The notes beneath the pieces were generated by a model. That model made no database searches. It worked only from the letters and a program-made list of their open reading frames with translations, and was not told the origin of the DNA. From contig NC_067203.1 in assembly GCF_026262505.1 (NCBI RefSeq), positions 19,821,411 to 19,885,410 on the forward strand: a stretch of DNA of 64,000 nucleotides, read 5' to 3'. Position numbers and translations under genes: made by a program. Source of the DNA: Trichomonas vaginalis G3. Lineage: Eukaryota > Parabasalia > Trichomonadida > Trichomonadidae. Shown here in pieces: positions 44,224 through 54,439 of the stretch (position 1 is the stretch's first letter; the number at the start of each line of letters is the position of its first letter).

Positions 44224-46827
44224 TTATTTATTAAATATATTGGATATTTTCATAAGATTTTCACTTTCGACTTCAAAGATTTGGGATAATTTTGAAAATC
44301 CTTCTGAAACGAATTTCTTACCGATTTTTGTGTCTTCTTGGTCGAATGGTTGAGTGTTTTCGTTTTCAAAATAAATTTGGAACAATTGGTAAATCAAAAC
44401 ACAAACTTCTTCTGGAATATGAAAATCAGGAATGGATAAAGCAGCGAGGATAGGAATTGATAAGCATCTTTTCACAACTGGATTATCTTCATTATTTTGG
44501 TCGTTGATTTTTTCAAGACAAAAGTTAATTATTTGAGAAACATCAAAATTAACTTTGTTTGAAATAACAAGTGCGAATATGACCATGAATGGGAAGTAAT
44601 CCGTATCATAAAGATTGAATTGGCTCTTTATAACAAAGATTTCACCACCAAGTTCATAATTCTTTGGTTTTTCGTTATAAAGCTTTCCCATGAAGAAGGA
44701 CACAAATATTTCTGCCAGTGTCTGACCATTTTCGTTCGGAGAAAAGAAAACATTCGGATATTTGCAAATACTATACGAAATTTGTAATAAAACCTCAGAA
44801 AGACAACAAGCGGATAGGTTTCTTATATCTGATAGTCTCATAGTGTATTCGATCATCATTTGCAAGTGATTTTCGAAATCAATCAAAGGATTTAACGATT
44901 CTACGAAATCTACTATTTCTAAATCGTTTTCTACCAGTTTCTCTATTATCTCTAAATGTTTTTCCATCATTGGCCTGAAATCTATCAATTTTCCAACAGA
45001 TAATAAAATATCTGAAATTGTATGGCATTTTTGTTCGATTTCTGCATCAACTTCGTATTCCTTATCACATATATCTTCGTCATCAAGCATCAAAAGTATC
45101 GAATCATATAAAGGAACAAGAATTGATTCAAGATATTTTGTTGCTTCGTCCGGAATCTTCTTTGCTATAGCGGAATAAGCCAAAGTATCACTATAAAGTA
45201 TAGAAATCTTCTTATATTCTGTTATAAACTCAAGAACTTTTTCATTTATAAAAGTTTCGAATCCACATTGAACAGAATTGCGAATATACCTTAGATACAA
45301 TGTGAAAACGCATAAACTAAAGGTAGGAATGACTTCTATGAGGTTTAGTTTCGGAATTGAATCAATATCCAGAGATTTTTCCGTTAAATAAGTTTCTATC
45401 GAATTCTGGATGATCTCAAGATGACTTTGAACAATATCTTCTGTGAATTGTTCCCTTCCAATGTAAGGAGAAACTGACAACAACGCAATTTTTGCTAAAA
45501 TCATAAAAGCATCGTTTTCATCAGATGGAAAATCAAGAATTGCATCATATGTTGTTGTTAGGATCGCCATATCATCATCTGAGAGCTTTGTTTCAGAAGA
45601 AATCAAATATTGAATATAATACGTAAATAAATACGAATTTTCAGTATTTATGTCCTGTCCATCATGCAAAATCGCATTAAATATGATGTATTTGCTATCA
45701 GGATTCATATCAATTATTTTGTTGAAGAGTTTTGAAGAAAGTAGTCTTAAATCATCATCTTTCAAGTAGCTATTAAGATTTAGTTCATCATAGAGACTAG
45801 AAATGAAAACTGTTGGATCATCATCTGATAAATCTGGAACTTTGCAGCAATTTTCAATTATTGGAAATAAATGAGGTAAATAAGTCTCCATATCCATCAC
45901 ATCTAGAATCTGTGATGTGAAATTGGATATAATAAGTTCAATAGTGTTAGATCCTTTAAGAAAATCCGTATTAATTAAATAATTTAAAATATTGATAAAA
46001 GGTTCAATTAATTCCTGCAAAAATGCATTAAGATCTTCTTCTGATTGTTCGTTCTTCTGAAAACAACCTGCTAAATTGCACAGAGACATGACAAAAACGT
46101 TAATTAACTTTAAATTCAAGTCTGATGGACTTTCTATTGATAGTAGCTGTGAAATCATGGCTAAAATATATTCAATATGTGATTGTTCTTTAGAAAGCAT
46201 CAAAACAAATTGATTTTTTGATGGATAATGAACTTTTTTAAAAATTTTTGTTAAAATTCTAATTCTAAAGTAGTTGTTTGTTGTATCTGTGAATAAGTCA
46301 TCAGTTGTAAACTGTTGGAGTAAAATAAAGAAGTCGGAATAAGATTCTTGATTTGGATTAATAATAAAGTATAAATATTTGAAGAACAGCAATTTGTACT
46401 TGTCATATATGTTATCAGATGATTCAAATTTGTTTAATAATGGAAAGAATACGTCAAATTTGTTTTCTGTGATGAAAAGTAGTTTAGAAATCATTTTCCC
46501 TAATCTAGTATAAGATTTATCGATATATTCTAGCGCAAGGTCCATGAAATCTGATTGAACCAGAAAATCTTGATTGTGTATAAAAATTTTTTTGTGATAT
46601 TCTGGTATAAATAAGCGTTTAAAGCAAGCATCTATTATAACCTTTTGATTCCCAGTGTTAGCGTTCGGATTAGTCTCTTGTTTAAGCGAAAAAGATAAAA
46701 CCATATTGGCAAAATTTGGTCTAGATAGCAAATCATCATATAGCCCTTGCAGCTGTTCCTTCGGAAAATTTGGATCAATGAGATTTTCTGTTATACTAAT
46801 AAATTCCTCATCGGTCAGTAAATTCAT
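44224..46827 (-). CDS. Importin-beta family (HEAT-repeat) transport receptor
   Basis: An 867-residue, almost entirely alpha-helical protein made of HEAT-like pairs. The beginning (EQLQGLYDDLLSRPNFANMV) resembles the helical N-terminus of importin-beta proteins. A segment near residue 340, DLSDDDPTVFISSLYDELN, resembles the D-x-P-x-x-F acidic loop of importin-7/CSE1-type receptors. These carry cargo through nuclear pores under control of Ran. The length fits the family (about 850-1050). The match is by pattern only. It is an uninterrupted gene on the strand opposite to the surface-protein gene. A damaged copy lies at 14030-14566, next to surface-protein copy 1. Confidence 0.55.
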   Translation of the reverse strand: MNLLTDEEFISITENLIDPNFPKEQLQGLYDDLLSRPNFANMVLSFSLKQETNPNANTGNQKVIIDACFKRLFIPEYHKKIFIHNQDFLVQSDFMDLALEYIDKSYTRLGKMISKLLFITENKFDVFFPLLNKFESSDNIYDKYKLLFFKYLYFIINPNQESYSDFFILLQQFTTDDLFTDTTNNYFRIRILTKIFKKVHYPSKNQFVLMLSKEQSHIEYILAMISQLLSIESPSDLNLKLINVFVMSLCNLAGCFQKNEQSEEDLNAFLQELIEPFINILNYLINTDFLKGSNTIELIISNFTSQILDVMDMETYLPHLFPIIENCCKVPDLSDDDPTVFISSLYDELNLNSYLKDDDLRLLSSKLFNKIIDMNPDSKYIIFNAILHDGQDINTENSYLFTYYIQYLISSETKLSDDDMAILTTTYDAILDFPSDENDAFMILAKIALLSVSPYIGREQFTEDIVQSHLEIIQNSIETYLTEKSLDIDSIPKLNLIEVIPTFSLCVFTLYLRYIRNSVQCGFETFINEKVLEFITEYKKISILYSDTLAYSAIAKKIPDEATKYLESILVPLYDSILLMLDDEDICDKEYEVDAEIEQKCHTISDILLSVGKLIDFRPMMEKHLEIIEKLVENDLEIVDFVESLNPLIDFENHLQMMIEYTMRLSDIRNLSACCLSEVLLQISYSICKYPNVFFSPNENGQTLAEIFVSFFMGKLYNEKPKNYELGGEIFVIKSQFNLYDTDYFPFMVIFALVISNKVNFDVSQIINFCLEKINDQNNEDNPVVKRCLSIPILAALSIPDFHIPEEVCVLIYQLFQIYFENENTQPFDQEDTKIGKKFVSEGFSKLSQIFEVESENLMKISNIFNK

Positions 46828-47245
46828 AGGAAGGATTAGAAATTGAGGGGCTGACAGTTATATTTGACTAAAATGTCAAATTAAATGAAAAAGATCACTA
46901 TAATATGGATATGCATATTCCAAAAGTTTTGAGTTTTCCACTAAGCAAAATATAAAATTATTGAAATGAAGGATAAACATTCTATCCTATTGATTAATTT
47001 CACTGAAGCGTTCTTGTGCTTCATGAGGAATGAGAAAAATTGCCACAATTGTTGTTGAAACATGAAATGGAATTCATATAGCAAAAAAATTAATAAGAAA
47101 GAGATTTCTTTGAAGTAAAGAATCCTGACAGATTTTAGTTGAGTTTTGGGCGATATCATAGATATCTTATTTTGTCATTTTATTAAGATAATTATACAGA
47201 CAAATTTTATTTAAGAATAACAACGATCTTATTACAAAAATTCGT
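46828..47245. other. Intergenic region
   Basis: AT-rich spacer between two minus-strand genes. A 72-residue minus frame at 46941-47159 has no coding character that I can recognise. Confidence 0.5.
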
Positions 47246-47545
47246 TTAAACTGGAATGGTGGCATCCTGTATAGCTACGAGAATGAAGTCATTATCTGGA
47301 ACAATAATAATTTCATTCTTGTGAGATCTAACCCGAATTTGGCTGATTGCACCTGGAAGTAAGCTATTTTCAAGAGATACTTTTGCTTTTTTAACAAATT
47401 CGCTGACTAATCCTGCGTAATGAACTGATTCGGCTTCTCTGAGTGATGTTTTGTATGGAAGACCATTCATTTTAAGAACCAGATAACCAGTAACTCCAGG
47501 AATTGTAGCTAGGTTCTTTAAAATACCATCAATTTCGATACTCAT
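47246..47545 (-). CDS. Dynein light chain, roadblock/LC7 type
   Basis: A 99-residue protein from the ATG at 47545 (MSIEIDGILKNLATIPGVTG). The frame is open for a further 16 residues upstream, but the family normally starts here. Family features are visible: the leading helix, the GYLVLKMNGLPYKTSL strand pair, the long middle helix and the closing strands IRVRSHKNEIIIVPDNDFIL. Roadblock/LC7 proteins dimerise and bind the dynein intermediate chain, in cytoplasm and in flagella. Trichomonads are flagellates, so a role in axonemal or cytoplasmic dynein is expected. Confidence 0.85.
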   Translation of the reverse strand: MSIEIDGILKNLATIPGVTGYLVLKMNGLPYKTSLREAESVHYAGLVSEFVKKAKVSLENSLLPGAISQIRVRSHKNEIIIVPDNDFILVAIQDATIPV

Positions 47546-47867
47546 ATGAAAACTTTTGTTTTTAACGTACCTCCTTGATTTGAAACAGAGCATTTCAATT
47601 TAGCTTTACGAGCTATTTTGGTTATCATGATTCCAATATAGTCTTTCAGGAATTCAAGCCAGATACCAATGGCTTTTATTGTTTAATTCAAAAAGAATGC
47701 ATAGAATATTTGATCCATGATATATAAGATTAAACCGAGTTACTTAAATTTCCATTGGAATCTCAAATAATGCAGCTGAGCTTATCAAATCTCAAAGAAA
47801 ATTTCATGAAAAATGAAATTACGTGAATTATTGATATAATACAAACATTTTAAAAATCCTAAATATA

Positions 47868-48509
47868 TTAATGATTTCTATTAGTGCGTCCTAGTCTTTC
47901 GTAAGAAGGATCTGTCAAATATCTTGCATGAAGATAGACATTCTTCTCTGGATCATATAATTTTGGATTTGGAATTGTCAACGATTTGGGTCCTATTGAA
48001 GTATATCCAAAATTATATAAAGTGCAGTAAGGAACGTTAAATCTATCAATATAATCCCAAATATCACTGTATGTCCATTCTAGTATTGGCATAACTCTTT
48101 CAGCTTCTGGCCAGCCATTTGTTGTTGGTTCAAAATGCTTCATTTTGATATTCGGAATATCATCTCCTCTTACACCCAAGAAAACAGAGTTGATCTGGTA
48201 TTGATTAACCAACTTTTCAAGACCATCTTTTAAGTTATCTGCTTGTAATCTGATAAGATTAATTCCGTAATACTTTTCGGAAAAGGAAATAAAATCAACG
48301 ATCTCATCAAACTCGTCATCAACTTCCAAATAGAATGGCTTGATGTTGACATTCATCTTCTGTGCGCATCTGAGAACTAAATCTAATAAAACAATTGAAT
48401 CCTTTCCTCCATTGTAGCAGAATGAGAGCCTATTGCCGTATCTTCTAAAGGCTTCATAAATTACTTTGTTTGCCTTTTCAATCTTAGAGTCGAGATTGAT
48501 GTTTGACAT
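47868..48509 (-). CDS. FAD1: FAD synthase (FMN adenylyltransferase), PAPS-reductase fold
   Basis: A 213-residue protein with the motifs of eukaryotic FAD synthase. The PP-loop-like CYNGGKDSIVLLDLV is at residues 31-45, FLGVRGDD at 110-117, the substrate segment PTTNGWPEAERVMPILEWTY at 128-147, and PYCTLYNFGYTSIG at 160-173. It transfers AMP from ATP to FMN to make FAD. The length equals the single-domain yeast-type enzyme and lacks the extra molybdopterin-binding domain of the animal FLAD1 protein. The start at 48509 gives the usual short leader. It is uninterrupted, on the same strand as the neighbouring roadblock gene but with its own 320-bp spacer. Confidence 0.9.
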   Translation of the reverse strand: MSNINLDSKIEKANKVIYEAFRRYGNRLSFCYNGGKDSIVLLDLVLRCAQKMNVNIKPFYLEVDDEFDEIVDFISFSEKYYGINLIRLQADNLKDGLEKLVNQYQINSVFLGVRGDDIPNIKMKHFEPTTNGWPEAERVMPILEWTYSDIWDYIDRFNVPYCTLYNFGYTSIGPKSLTIPNPKLYDPEKNVYLHARYLTDPSYERLGRTNRNH

Positions 48510-49104
48510 TCAAGAATAATGCCGGTAATAAAATTTTCAATGCGATCAAAATGAATTACTTTTTCTCAATTAGCGGATTTTAATGTCACTTTTTCTCACA
48601 ATCTCTCTCAAATAAAATTTTAAGTGAATAATTGAAAAACATGATCGCAATATGAAATAAATCACATTAATTAACGTCTATCAATATCATTCGACTTTTA
48701 TTCATTTCATCAAGATGAATATCTTGATTTTAAAAATACTAGATTTTATTCAACAAGCGTAATAATTGAGTTACATCTTTAGATGTGGATAATGAATTAT
48801 GATGAAATCAAGAAATAACTCAAAATTCATGCTCAAATCCTTTTGAATCCTGATCAAGAAATCATATAATCGATGAAATTAGCATGACAATTAAGTTCTA
48901 TACGATATGAAAAGAAACATTAGATAGAATATTCTTTGATTTGATCTTTGAAATATTTCTTATCTTTAGAGAGCTGTCTTTGACTCAACTTTCTTTAAAA
49001 TATTTTTGGTTCCAAAAATAATTATTGTACAGACAACGATTTGAATTGTTACAAGGAAATTGATTTGTAACAAGGAAATTGATTTGTAAAGTTATTACAA
49101 AAAT
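48510..49104. other. Intergenic region
   Basis: Nothing coding. CACTTTTTCTCA occurs near 48589 and a related ACTTTTTCTCA near 48558. These T-rich motifs may belong to the promoter of the FAD synthase gene, read on the minus strand. Confidence 0.4.
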
Positions 49105-49428
49105 TTAGTGCTGGGCTGATGCACCGTATTTCCTTAGTACACCTAATGTTTCTGATAGTAAATCTTGTATTTGGGGCTCCATCATACGTTTCAGATCAAT
49201 ATCTTTCTTTCGCTGAGCTAATTGTATAGGAGTTCCTGGTTTATCAGGCGATGATTGTTCTGAGTCTGAAATAATCTTGTTAACTTTTTCGATTGTGTCG
49301 ACAGGTTCAACATCTATTAAGTCCTCAAAACGTTTTAGTGACTCATTATCAGTTTCATATATTCTAAACTTAATTTCTGGAGTATACTGAATCTTTTTCT
49401 CTTTGGGTTCATTTTGGTTTTCAGACAT
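49105..49428 (-). CDS. Small hydrophilic protein, unknown
   Basis: 107 residues from the second of two adjacent ATG codons (the first is at 49431). It is rich in Glu, Lys, Asp and Ser. A conserved-looking N-terminal segment (YTPEIKFRIYETDNESLKRF) and a C-terminal helix (LKRMMEPQIQDLLSETLGVL) are separated by a flexible SSPDKPGTP linker. No signal peptide or membrane segment. I do not recognise a family. It is probably a real gene because of its balanced composition and its place in a run of minus-strand genes. Confidence 0.5.
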   Translation of the reverse strand: MSENQNEPKEKKIQYTPEIKFRIYETDNESLKRFEDLIDVEPVDTIEKVNKIISDSEQSSPDKPGTPIQLAQRKKDIDLKRMMEPQIQDLLSETLGVLRKYGASAQH

Positions 49429-49431
49429 CAA

Positions 49432-51049
49432 CTAATTCCTCTGGAAAAAAATGAAAATAAATATGTTGTAAAAATAAAACATCAAACTTCGATTCGTTTG
49501 TATATATGGCCCTAGAAGAGCAGGATTCGATGTTAAGAAAGGAAATTGTTTATTAATTAGGCAGTTTTCGGAAATTGTTTGGAAGAAACAATTTTTCGCT
49601 TTCCTTCTACAGTTGCATACAAAATATGCATTAATAAGGATTTGTAATTAAAAATAAAAAGGGAATCGGGTAAATCAATCGCTATACCTTCGATTATACT
49701 AATCATCCCTTCTTACAATAAGATTTTGGTAATAATATCTGCGTATGAGAGTTGGAGTATTCTTAATTTGTGGGAAATTTTGATAAGTTTCGAAAACTAT
49801 TTTGAGTATGTTCAAAAATATTAGAATTTAATTGCATCTGATGCAGTTAACTGTGAACAATCAATTTTAGGTAATTGATGAAAATCGATATCAATATTTA
49901 AAATTTTCCAATCTTCTTTGGCTGGAAGCTACTGTATTGGACACTTGGAATGAGTTTCCCCTTGGTGTTTTTTTCCAAATTTTTTAGATTTTGGAAAATT
50001 CATAAGCAAATTTGTAGAAAATGAAACAGTTTTTTACAATTTTTGATTTTTTTTGGAAAAATGAGGTTTAAAAATCTTGAAAATTTAATTTTATAAAGAA
50101 ATAAAACAATTTCTTTGTATTTTAAATCGATAGATGTATTTTATTTTTATTAATCTATAACTATTAGCCTAAAATATGTCAATTATACATCAAAATAAAA
50201 TCTAATTTTTTTATTATTATATAAAGGAGACTTAAATTCCTGAGCTTAATCCATATAAAGTATTTTCTCAAATATAATATATAGTTACATATATATATCA
50301 ACAAGCATTATGATAAAATCATGATTTTATTCATAAGTAAGTTAAAGATGCCAATAAATAATCTGAACAAAATGTGTATTAAATTTGTATGTTTAGATTC
50401 CTCATCTTAAGCTTTTGATGAGTTAGTGACAATTGCCCCACAACGAGCATAAATTTGATCAGTATCTTATAATCAAAAGGAAGTTAAGGTAATATATTTG
50501 AGATCTTATTGCCCGGTACATGTACATAATATTTAATCAGAATGATTAGTCAATCTGCTTTTTCAATATTGATTTAAATTTTTAAGCCGGAAAAGTACTT
50601 TGGTTATAGTTGATGATACGTAAGGTTGCAACTGTTGTAATATTTCGAAAAAATAAAAATATAAATTTTAATGGAGGATATGTTGAGTTGAACAACGAAT
50701 TATTGGATTGCTGCAATATAAATATTCTTCACCACCTAGTAAATAATTGCTTCATACTAATAATATGGATCAATTATGTTTTAATGACCAGATAAAGGAG
50801 AAACAATATACTCATATGCCACTTTTTTTGGGCAAAGAATGAGCTCCACTTTAAGATTCTTCAGCTTGAAATACTCACTTTTCCACTAACTTATCTGATT
50901 AGCTACTAAGTATATTAATTTACTTCAACTTAAGATAAATATCAAGTACCTACAAAATAACAAAATAATTTTATTAAATATATGCATAAAAACAAAGTAT
51001 TCCGTAATTAGATATAACAATGTAACAATATTTGAGTAAATACTGTGTT
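49432..51049. other. Gene-free region
   Basis: About 1.6 kb of AT-rich DNA. A plus-strand frame at 50610-50795 (61 residues) has no coding character. I see no repeat or RNA gene. Confidence 0.5.
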
Positions 51050-52225
51050 TCATTTAAATTTTGATGGATATTTGTCAATGATTTTCTTTATTGCTGGATT
51101 TCGTTGGGAAGTTATTAATAATTGTTCTTTGATAGTCCTTTCTGGTGTCACATAAGTGTCTAAACTTGCTCCAATATCAATTAAATATTCAATAATCTTT
51201 GGAGATTTTTTGATAGACATTACATATTCTCCAAGTATTGTTCTTTTGTTTTCTGCATGCCCATCAATTTCTAGACCGTTTTGAACCAACAATTTCAAAA
51301 TTTCCAAGCAAAGATTTTCATTTCTTGGATTAATCATATAATATGGTCCTAATCTGTTATTATCATCATATCTATTTACATCAATCTTCTTTTCAAGAAT
51401 CAATTTTGCAATTTCTAAGTTTTGTGATTCACAAAGCCAGTGAACAGCACATGTAGCCTTAACATCTTTTGGAGTATCTATATTATCTATAGAACGAACA
51501 ATCTTTTCAACAATTTTAGTTTTCTGTTTTCTGCAAGCGATTTCTAAAGCATTTTGATTGGAATTATTCTTTATCAATGCATTTTCTTTATTCTTTGAAA
51601 ATAAAAAGTAAAATGCATCGTCAAAATCAAGAGATATTGCTTTTTGAAGTGAATTGATTTCTTCTTCATCCTCAATGCCTGCATTATTTAAAATCCATTC
51701 AAGACAATCAATATCTTCAACATCTAAAGCAAGGTTGACAAGATTTGTTAAACAATAAACGGAATTTTGGAATAATTTTGAAATCGAATATCCAATTTTC
51801 TTTAAAATAGATAAAGAATGAATGGATTTTGTTGCTATTGCTATATATGGAAGATTAATGTCTGAAGAACTCTTGTATTCTGATTCAAATATATTCTGAA
51901 AATCAATATCATATTTAATATTTGAATATGCTAAATAAAACGATAAAACTTCTAATGAATTACCTTGTACTGCATAATGAATTGGAGTGTATCCATTCGT
52001 GCTTGGCTTTGTAAGAGGAATTCCGACATTTTTAAACAAATAAATAAAACATTCTAAAGAATCTGCAAATGCTGCAATATGTAATAGTGATAAGCCTTGT
52101 TTTGGCAAAAGAAACTTATAATTCTGAATATCGGATTGTGGGAGCTTCAAATCAATCTGAAAATTACTATTAGTCAACAATTCGGGATTCTTGTAGCCCA
52201 TTAATGCGTCTAATTCTGACTCCAT
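51050..52225 (-). CDS. Ankyrin-repeat protein
   Basis: 391 residues from the ATG at 52225 (MESELDALMGYKN). The frame is open for another 30 codons, but an Inr-like motif lies inside that extension, so the later ATG is favoured. Ankyrin repeats include QGLSLLHIAAFADSLECFIY, GYTPIHYAVQGNSLEVLSFY, NALEIACRKQKTKIVEKIV and CAVHWLCESQNLEIAKLIL, with degenerate ones between and after. There is no other domain. Such proteins form a huge family in trichomonads and serve as protein-binding modules; partner unknown. Unlike the two ankyrin genes at 10779 and 15290, this one is intact. Confidence 0.85.
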   Translation of the reverse strand: MESELDALMGYKNPELLTNSNFQIDLKLPQSDIQNYKFLLPKQGLSLLHIAAFADSLECFIYLFKNVGIPLTKPSTNGYTPIHYAVQGNSLEVLSFYLAYSNIKYDIDFQNIFESEYKSSSDINLPYIAIATKSIHSLSILKKIGYSISKLFQNSVYCLTNLVNLALDVEDIDCLEWILNNAGIEDEEEINSLQKAISLDFDDAFYFLFSKNKENALIKNNSNQNALEIACRKQKTKIVEKIVRSIDNIDTPKDVKATCAVHWLCESQNLEIAKLILEKKIDVNRYDDNNRLGPYYMINPRNENLCLEILKLLVQNGLEIDGHAENKRTILGEYVMSIKKSPKIIEYLIDIGASLDTYVTPERTIKEQLLITSQRNPAIKKIIDKYPSKFK

Positions 52226-52691
52226 TACAAAAAATAAATCATATGAAAAGTGACAAAATTTTTGTATCAACTTTTTTTTGAATGGGCACAAACTTTTATT
52301 TTGAACAATAAACATACATCAAAGCACATTGATGCAATATGTTAAAAGTCGTATCATAGCAAACGACTTGAAATTTCGACAGAAAATAGGTTATAAAGAG
52401 TGTGAATAATAGCGGATGCCTTTTGATTTCGACTGTAATATGAATAACCTCAAAATCTTGTTCTCTGTTAGATCAAATCCCTTGAAAAATTTCGATTCCT
52501 GAAGTCGTAATATAAAATAACGATTATTCTAACTTTTTGACTGAATTTAAATAAGAACGATTTCATCAATATTCATACGTGAATTATTAAATCCTTTCAA
52601 ATTTCTGAATATGGTCAACCGTTTATTTTCAAATAAATTATGATTTTAGATTTAACGGAATTTTCTATATAAAAGAAAAGTGACAAACAAA
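52226..52691. other. Divergent intergenic region
   Basis: Spacer of about 470 bp between two divergently read genes. It holds the Inr-like element of the ankyrin gene and, near 52665-52685, CTATATAAAAGAAAAGTGAC just before the glycosyltransferase start, a possible promoter. Confidence 0.45.
52242..52253 (-). promoter_or_regulatory. Initiator-like element
   Basis: On the minus strand TCACTTTTCATA lies 16 bp before the ATG at 52225. It closely fits the trichomonad initiator consensus (TCAYTWYTCATTA), which sets the transcription start a few bases before the start codon. It supports the chosen start of the ankyrin gene. Confidence 0.55.
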
Positions 52692-53978
52692 ATGGAAAAT
52701 AATGCGAAATTTATGATAATTTTGATCCAATTTTTAATGCTAACTATTATGAAATCATTTATAAATCCACATGATTTCGTTTGGGTTCAAGTAAGCAATC
52801 TTACTATAGCATATCAAAATCGAATTACACGGACGGAATGGTTTTTCAATTTAAAATATTCAAAGCTTAATTATACAGTTACAAGAATTGATCCTTCACG
52901 ATATCAAAAAGCAAGATTAATCAATGATGATGAGAGAAAACTTTCATGTTCTTTTGTTCATAGCAATTTTTTCCTCAAATCAGCAGTATACATTGCGGAA
53001 TTTGATAATGCATATTTGTCTCCACAACCAGCTATTGGTGACACTAGAATTCGAGTTTTTTTCGAAGAAGATCCAAAACAATTGATTCAAAGAATTACAG
53101 TTGGTTCTTATGATATTGGAGTATACTACACACAGATTATAGGGCAATGGGGTCATTTGATTCATGATTTCTTTTGTGCAATAATGCATGTACCACAGGA
53201 AGTGTATGATAAGGGATTTTACATTTGTACGAATCCATCAGGTTATGGAATGATCACAGAGTATCTCAAATACTTCAAAATGGACAAAAATATCAACGTT
53301 TTAAATATTGATTTAAAAACTCAACAAGTTTTCGTCAATAAGTTATATATTTTATCATCATTACACTTTGCACATGGATATACGGTCGGAGGAATCATTA
53401 AACTCCGAAAATTAATTTTTAAAATATTTAAATTGGAAGGGATCAAACCTTATAAGTACAGTATTATCAATAGACCAGGACTGTCAAGAAAGATTCACAA
53501 TATTAAAGAGCTTTTGGCTGCTCTTTCCCAGGAATGTCCTCCGAAATCCGAAAAATGGCAAATTGAGCAATGGGACTTTAATGATATCGGCAAAACCGTT
53601 AAAATATGGTCCACTATAAAAGTTGTTTGCCATCCAAGTGGATCTGGATATTATAATAGTATTTTCATGCAGGAGAACACAGGATACCTAGCAATGATGT
53701 CCAAACAAAAAGACTTTCCAAATTTCCATTTAGCAGCTATTTCAAACATGTATATCGTAGGAATTACTCATACTAACATGGAACATTACTTTAGTCAGCC
53801 AATTCCATGCGACGTACCAAGAATGGTTGCTGGTTGTAAAGTATTATTTGAACTTATGGAAAAAGGAACTTGTAATGATACACGTTTCCAAATCCCAATT
53901 AATATCGAGGAAGCAAAAAGTATCCCTGATATAGAGATCGATGAACTTTCTACTATACTTAATAGAACTGTTTTGTAG
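52692..53978 (+). CDS. GT61-type (DUF563-like) glycosyltransferase
   Basis: 428 residues from the ATG at 52692. An N-terminal hydrophobic stretch (FMIILIQFLMLTIMKSFI) should act as signal anchor, placing the enzyme in the ER or Golgi. The lumenal part has the GT61 layout: GQWGHLIHDFFCAIMHVP (the G-N-x-x-H-W-like region), NRPGLSRKIHNIKELLAALS (R-x-x-x-R-x-I-x-N motif), and VCHPSGSGYYNSIFMQENTG (in place of G-x-H-G-A-x-x-x-N-x-x-F). GT61 enzymes move sugars such as xylose or N-acetylglucosamine onto proteins or polysaccharides. The usual histidine of the last motif seems shifted (CHPSGSG), so substrate and activity are open. Trichomonad genomes carry many such genes for surface glycans. Confidence 0.6.
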   Translation: MENNAKFMIILIQFLMLTIMKSFINPHDFVWVQVSNLTIAYQNRITRTEWFFNLKYSKLNYTVTRIDPSRYQKARLINDDERKLSCSFVHSNFFLKSAVYIAEFDNAYLSPQPAIGDTRIRVFFEEDPKQLIQRITVGSYDIGVYYTQIIGQWGHLIHDFFCAIMHVPQEVYDKGFYICTNPSGYGMITEYLKYFKMDKNINVLNIDLKTQQVFVNKLYILSSLHFAHGYTVGGIIKLRKLIFKIFKLEGIKPYKYSIINRPGLSRKIHNIKELLAALSQECPPKSEKWQIEQWDFNDIGKTVKIWSTIKVVCHPSGSGYYNSIFMQENTGYLAMMSKQKDFPNFHLAAISNMYIVGITHTNMEHYFSQPIPCDVPRMVAGCKVLFELMEKGTCNDTRFQIPINIEEAKSIPDIEIDELSTILNRTVL

Positions 53979-54439
53979 TTTATTATATTTTGTATATTGT
54001 AAACATGTTAATTTTGCTTGTTATTGCTTGTATCAAATATGTCCTTGTTACAATCTTTTAAATCAACATTACATTAAATGAAAATTATAGAAATTCAACA
54101 AATTTTATTGCCACCTATTATTAACTCTACAATTTTATAAAAATTACATGTGAAATGTCAGATAACTCCGGGTGGGATCAGTAAAATCTGATTTACCTCA
54201 TAGATACAAAATTTAGATTTATGCGAATTAATTGCTGAACATACTCAGTTCTCACTGGGTCCATCAGACTTTATCAGTGACAAAGATTTGACACTGCATA
54301 TGGAATCAAATCAAATCAAATAAAAAAAAAAAAAGATATAATATTCGAATCATGCACATTTAAATTATTATAAAAGTAGTATATTTGGAATCAAATTCAC
54401 CTCTAATAAATTAATATCTAATAATATTATCAAAAAAAT
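53979..54439. other. Convergent intergenic region
   Basis: AT-rich spacer between two genes that end toward each other. Nothing else seen. Confidence 0.5.

Noticed and set aside
47546-47593. Longer N-terminus of the roadblock protein
   Set aside because: Sixteen extra residues (basic, no conservation to the family start); the ATG at 47545 matches the usual beginning.
49982-50330. Possible promoter or origin in the AT-rich stretch
   Set aside because: Only low-complexity A and T runs; nothing separates it from background.
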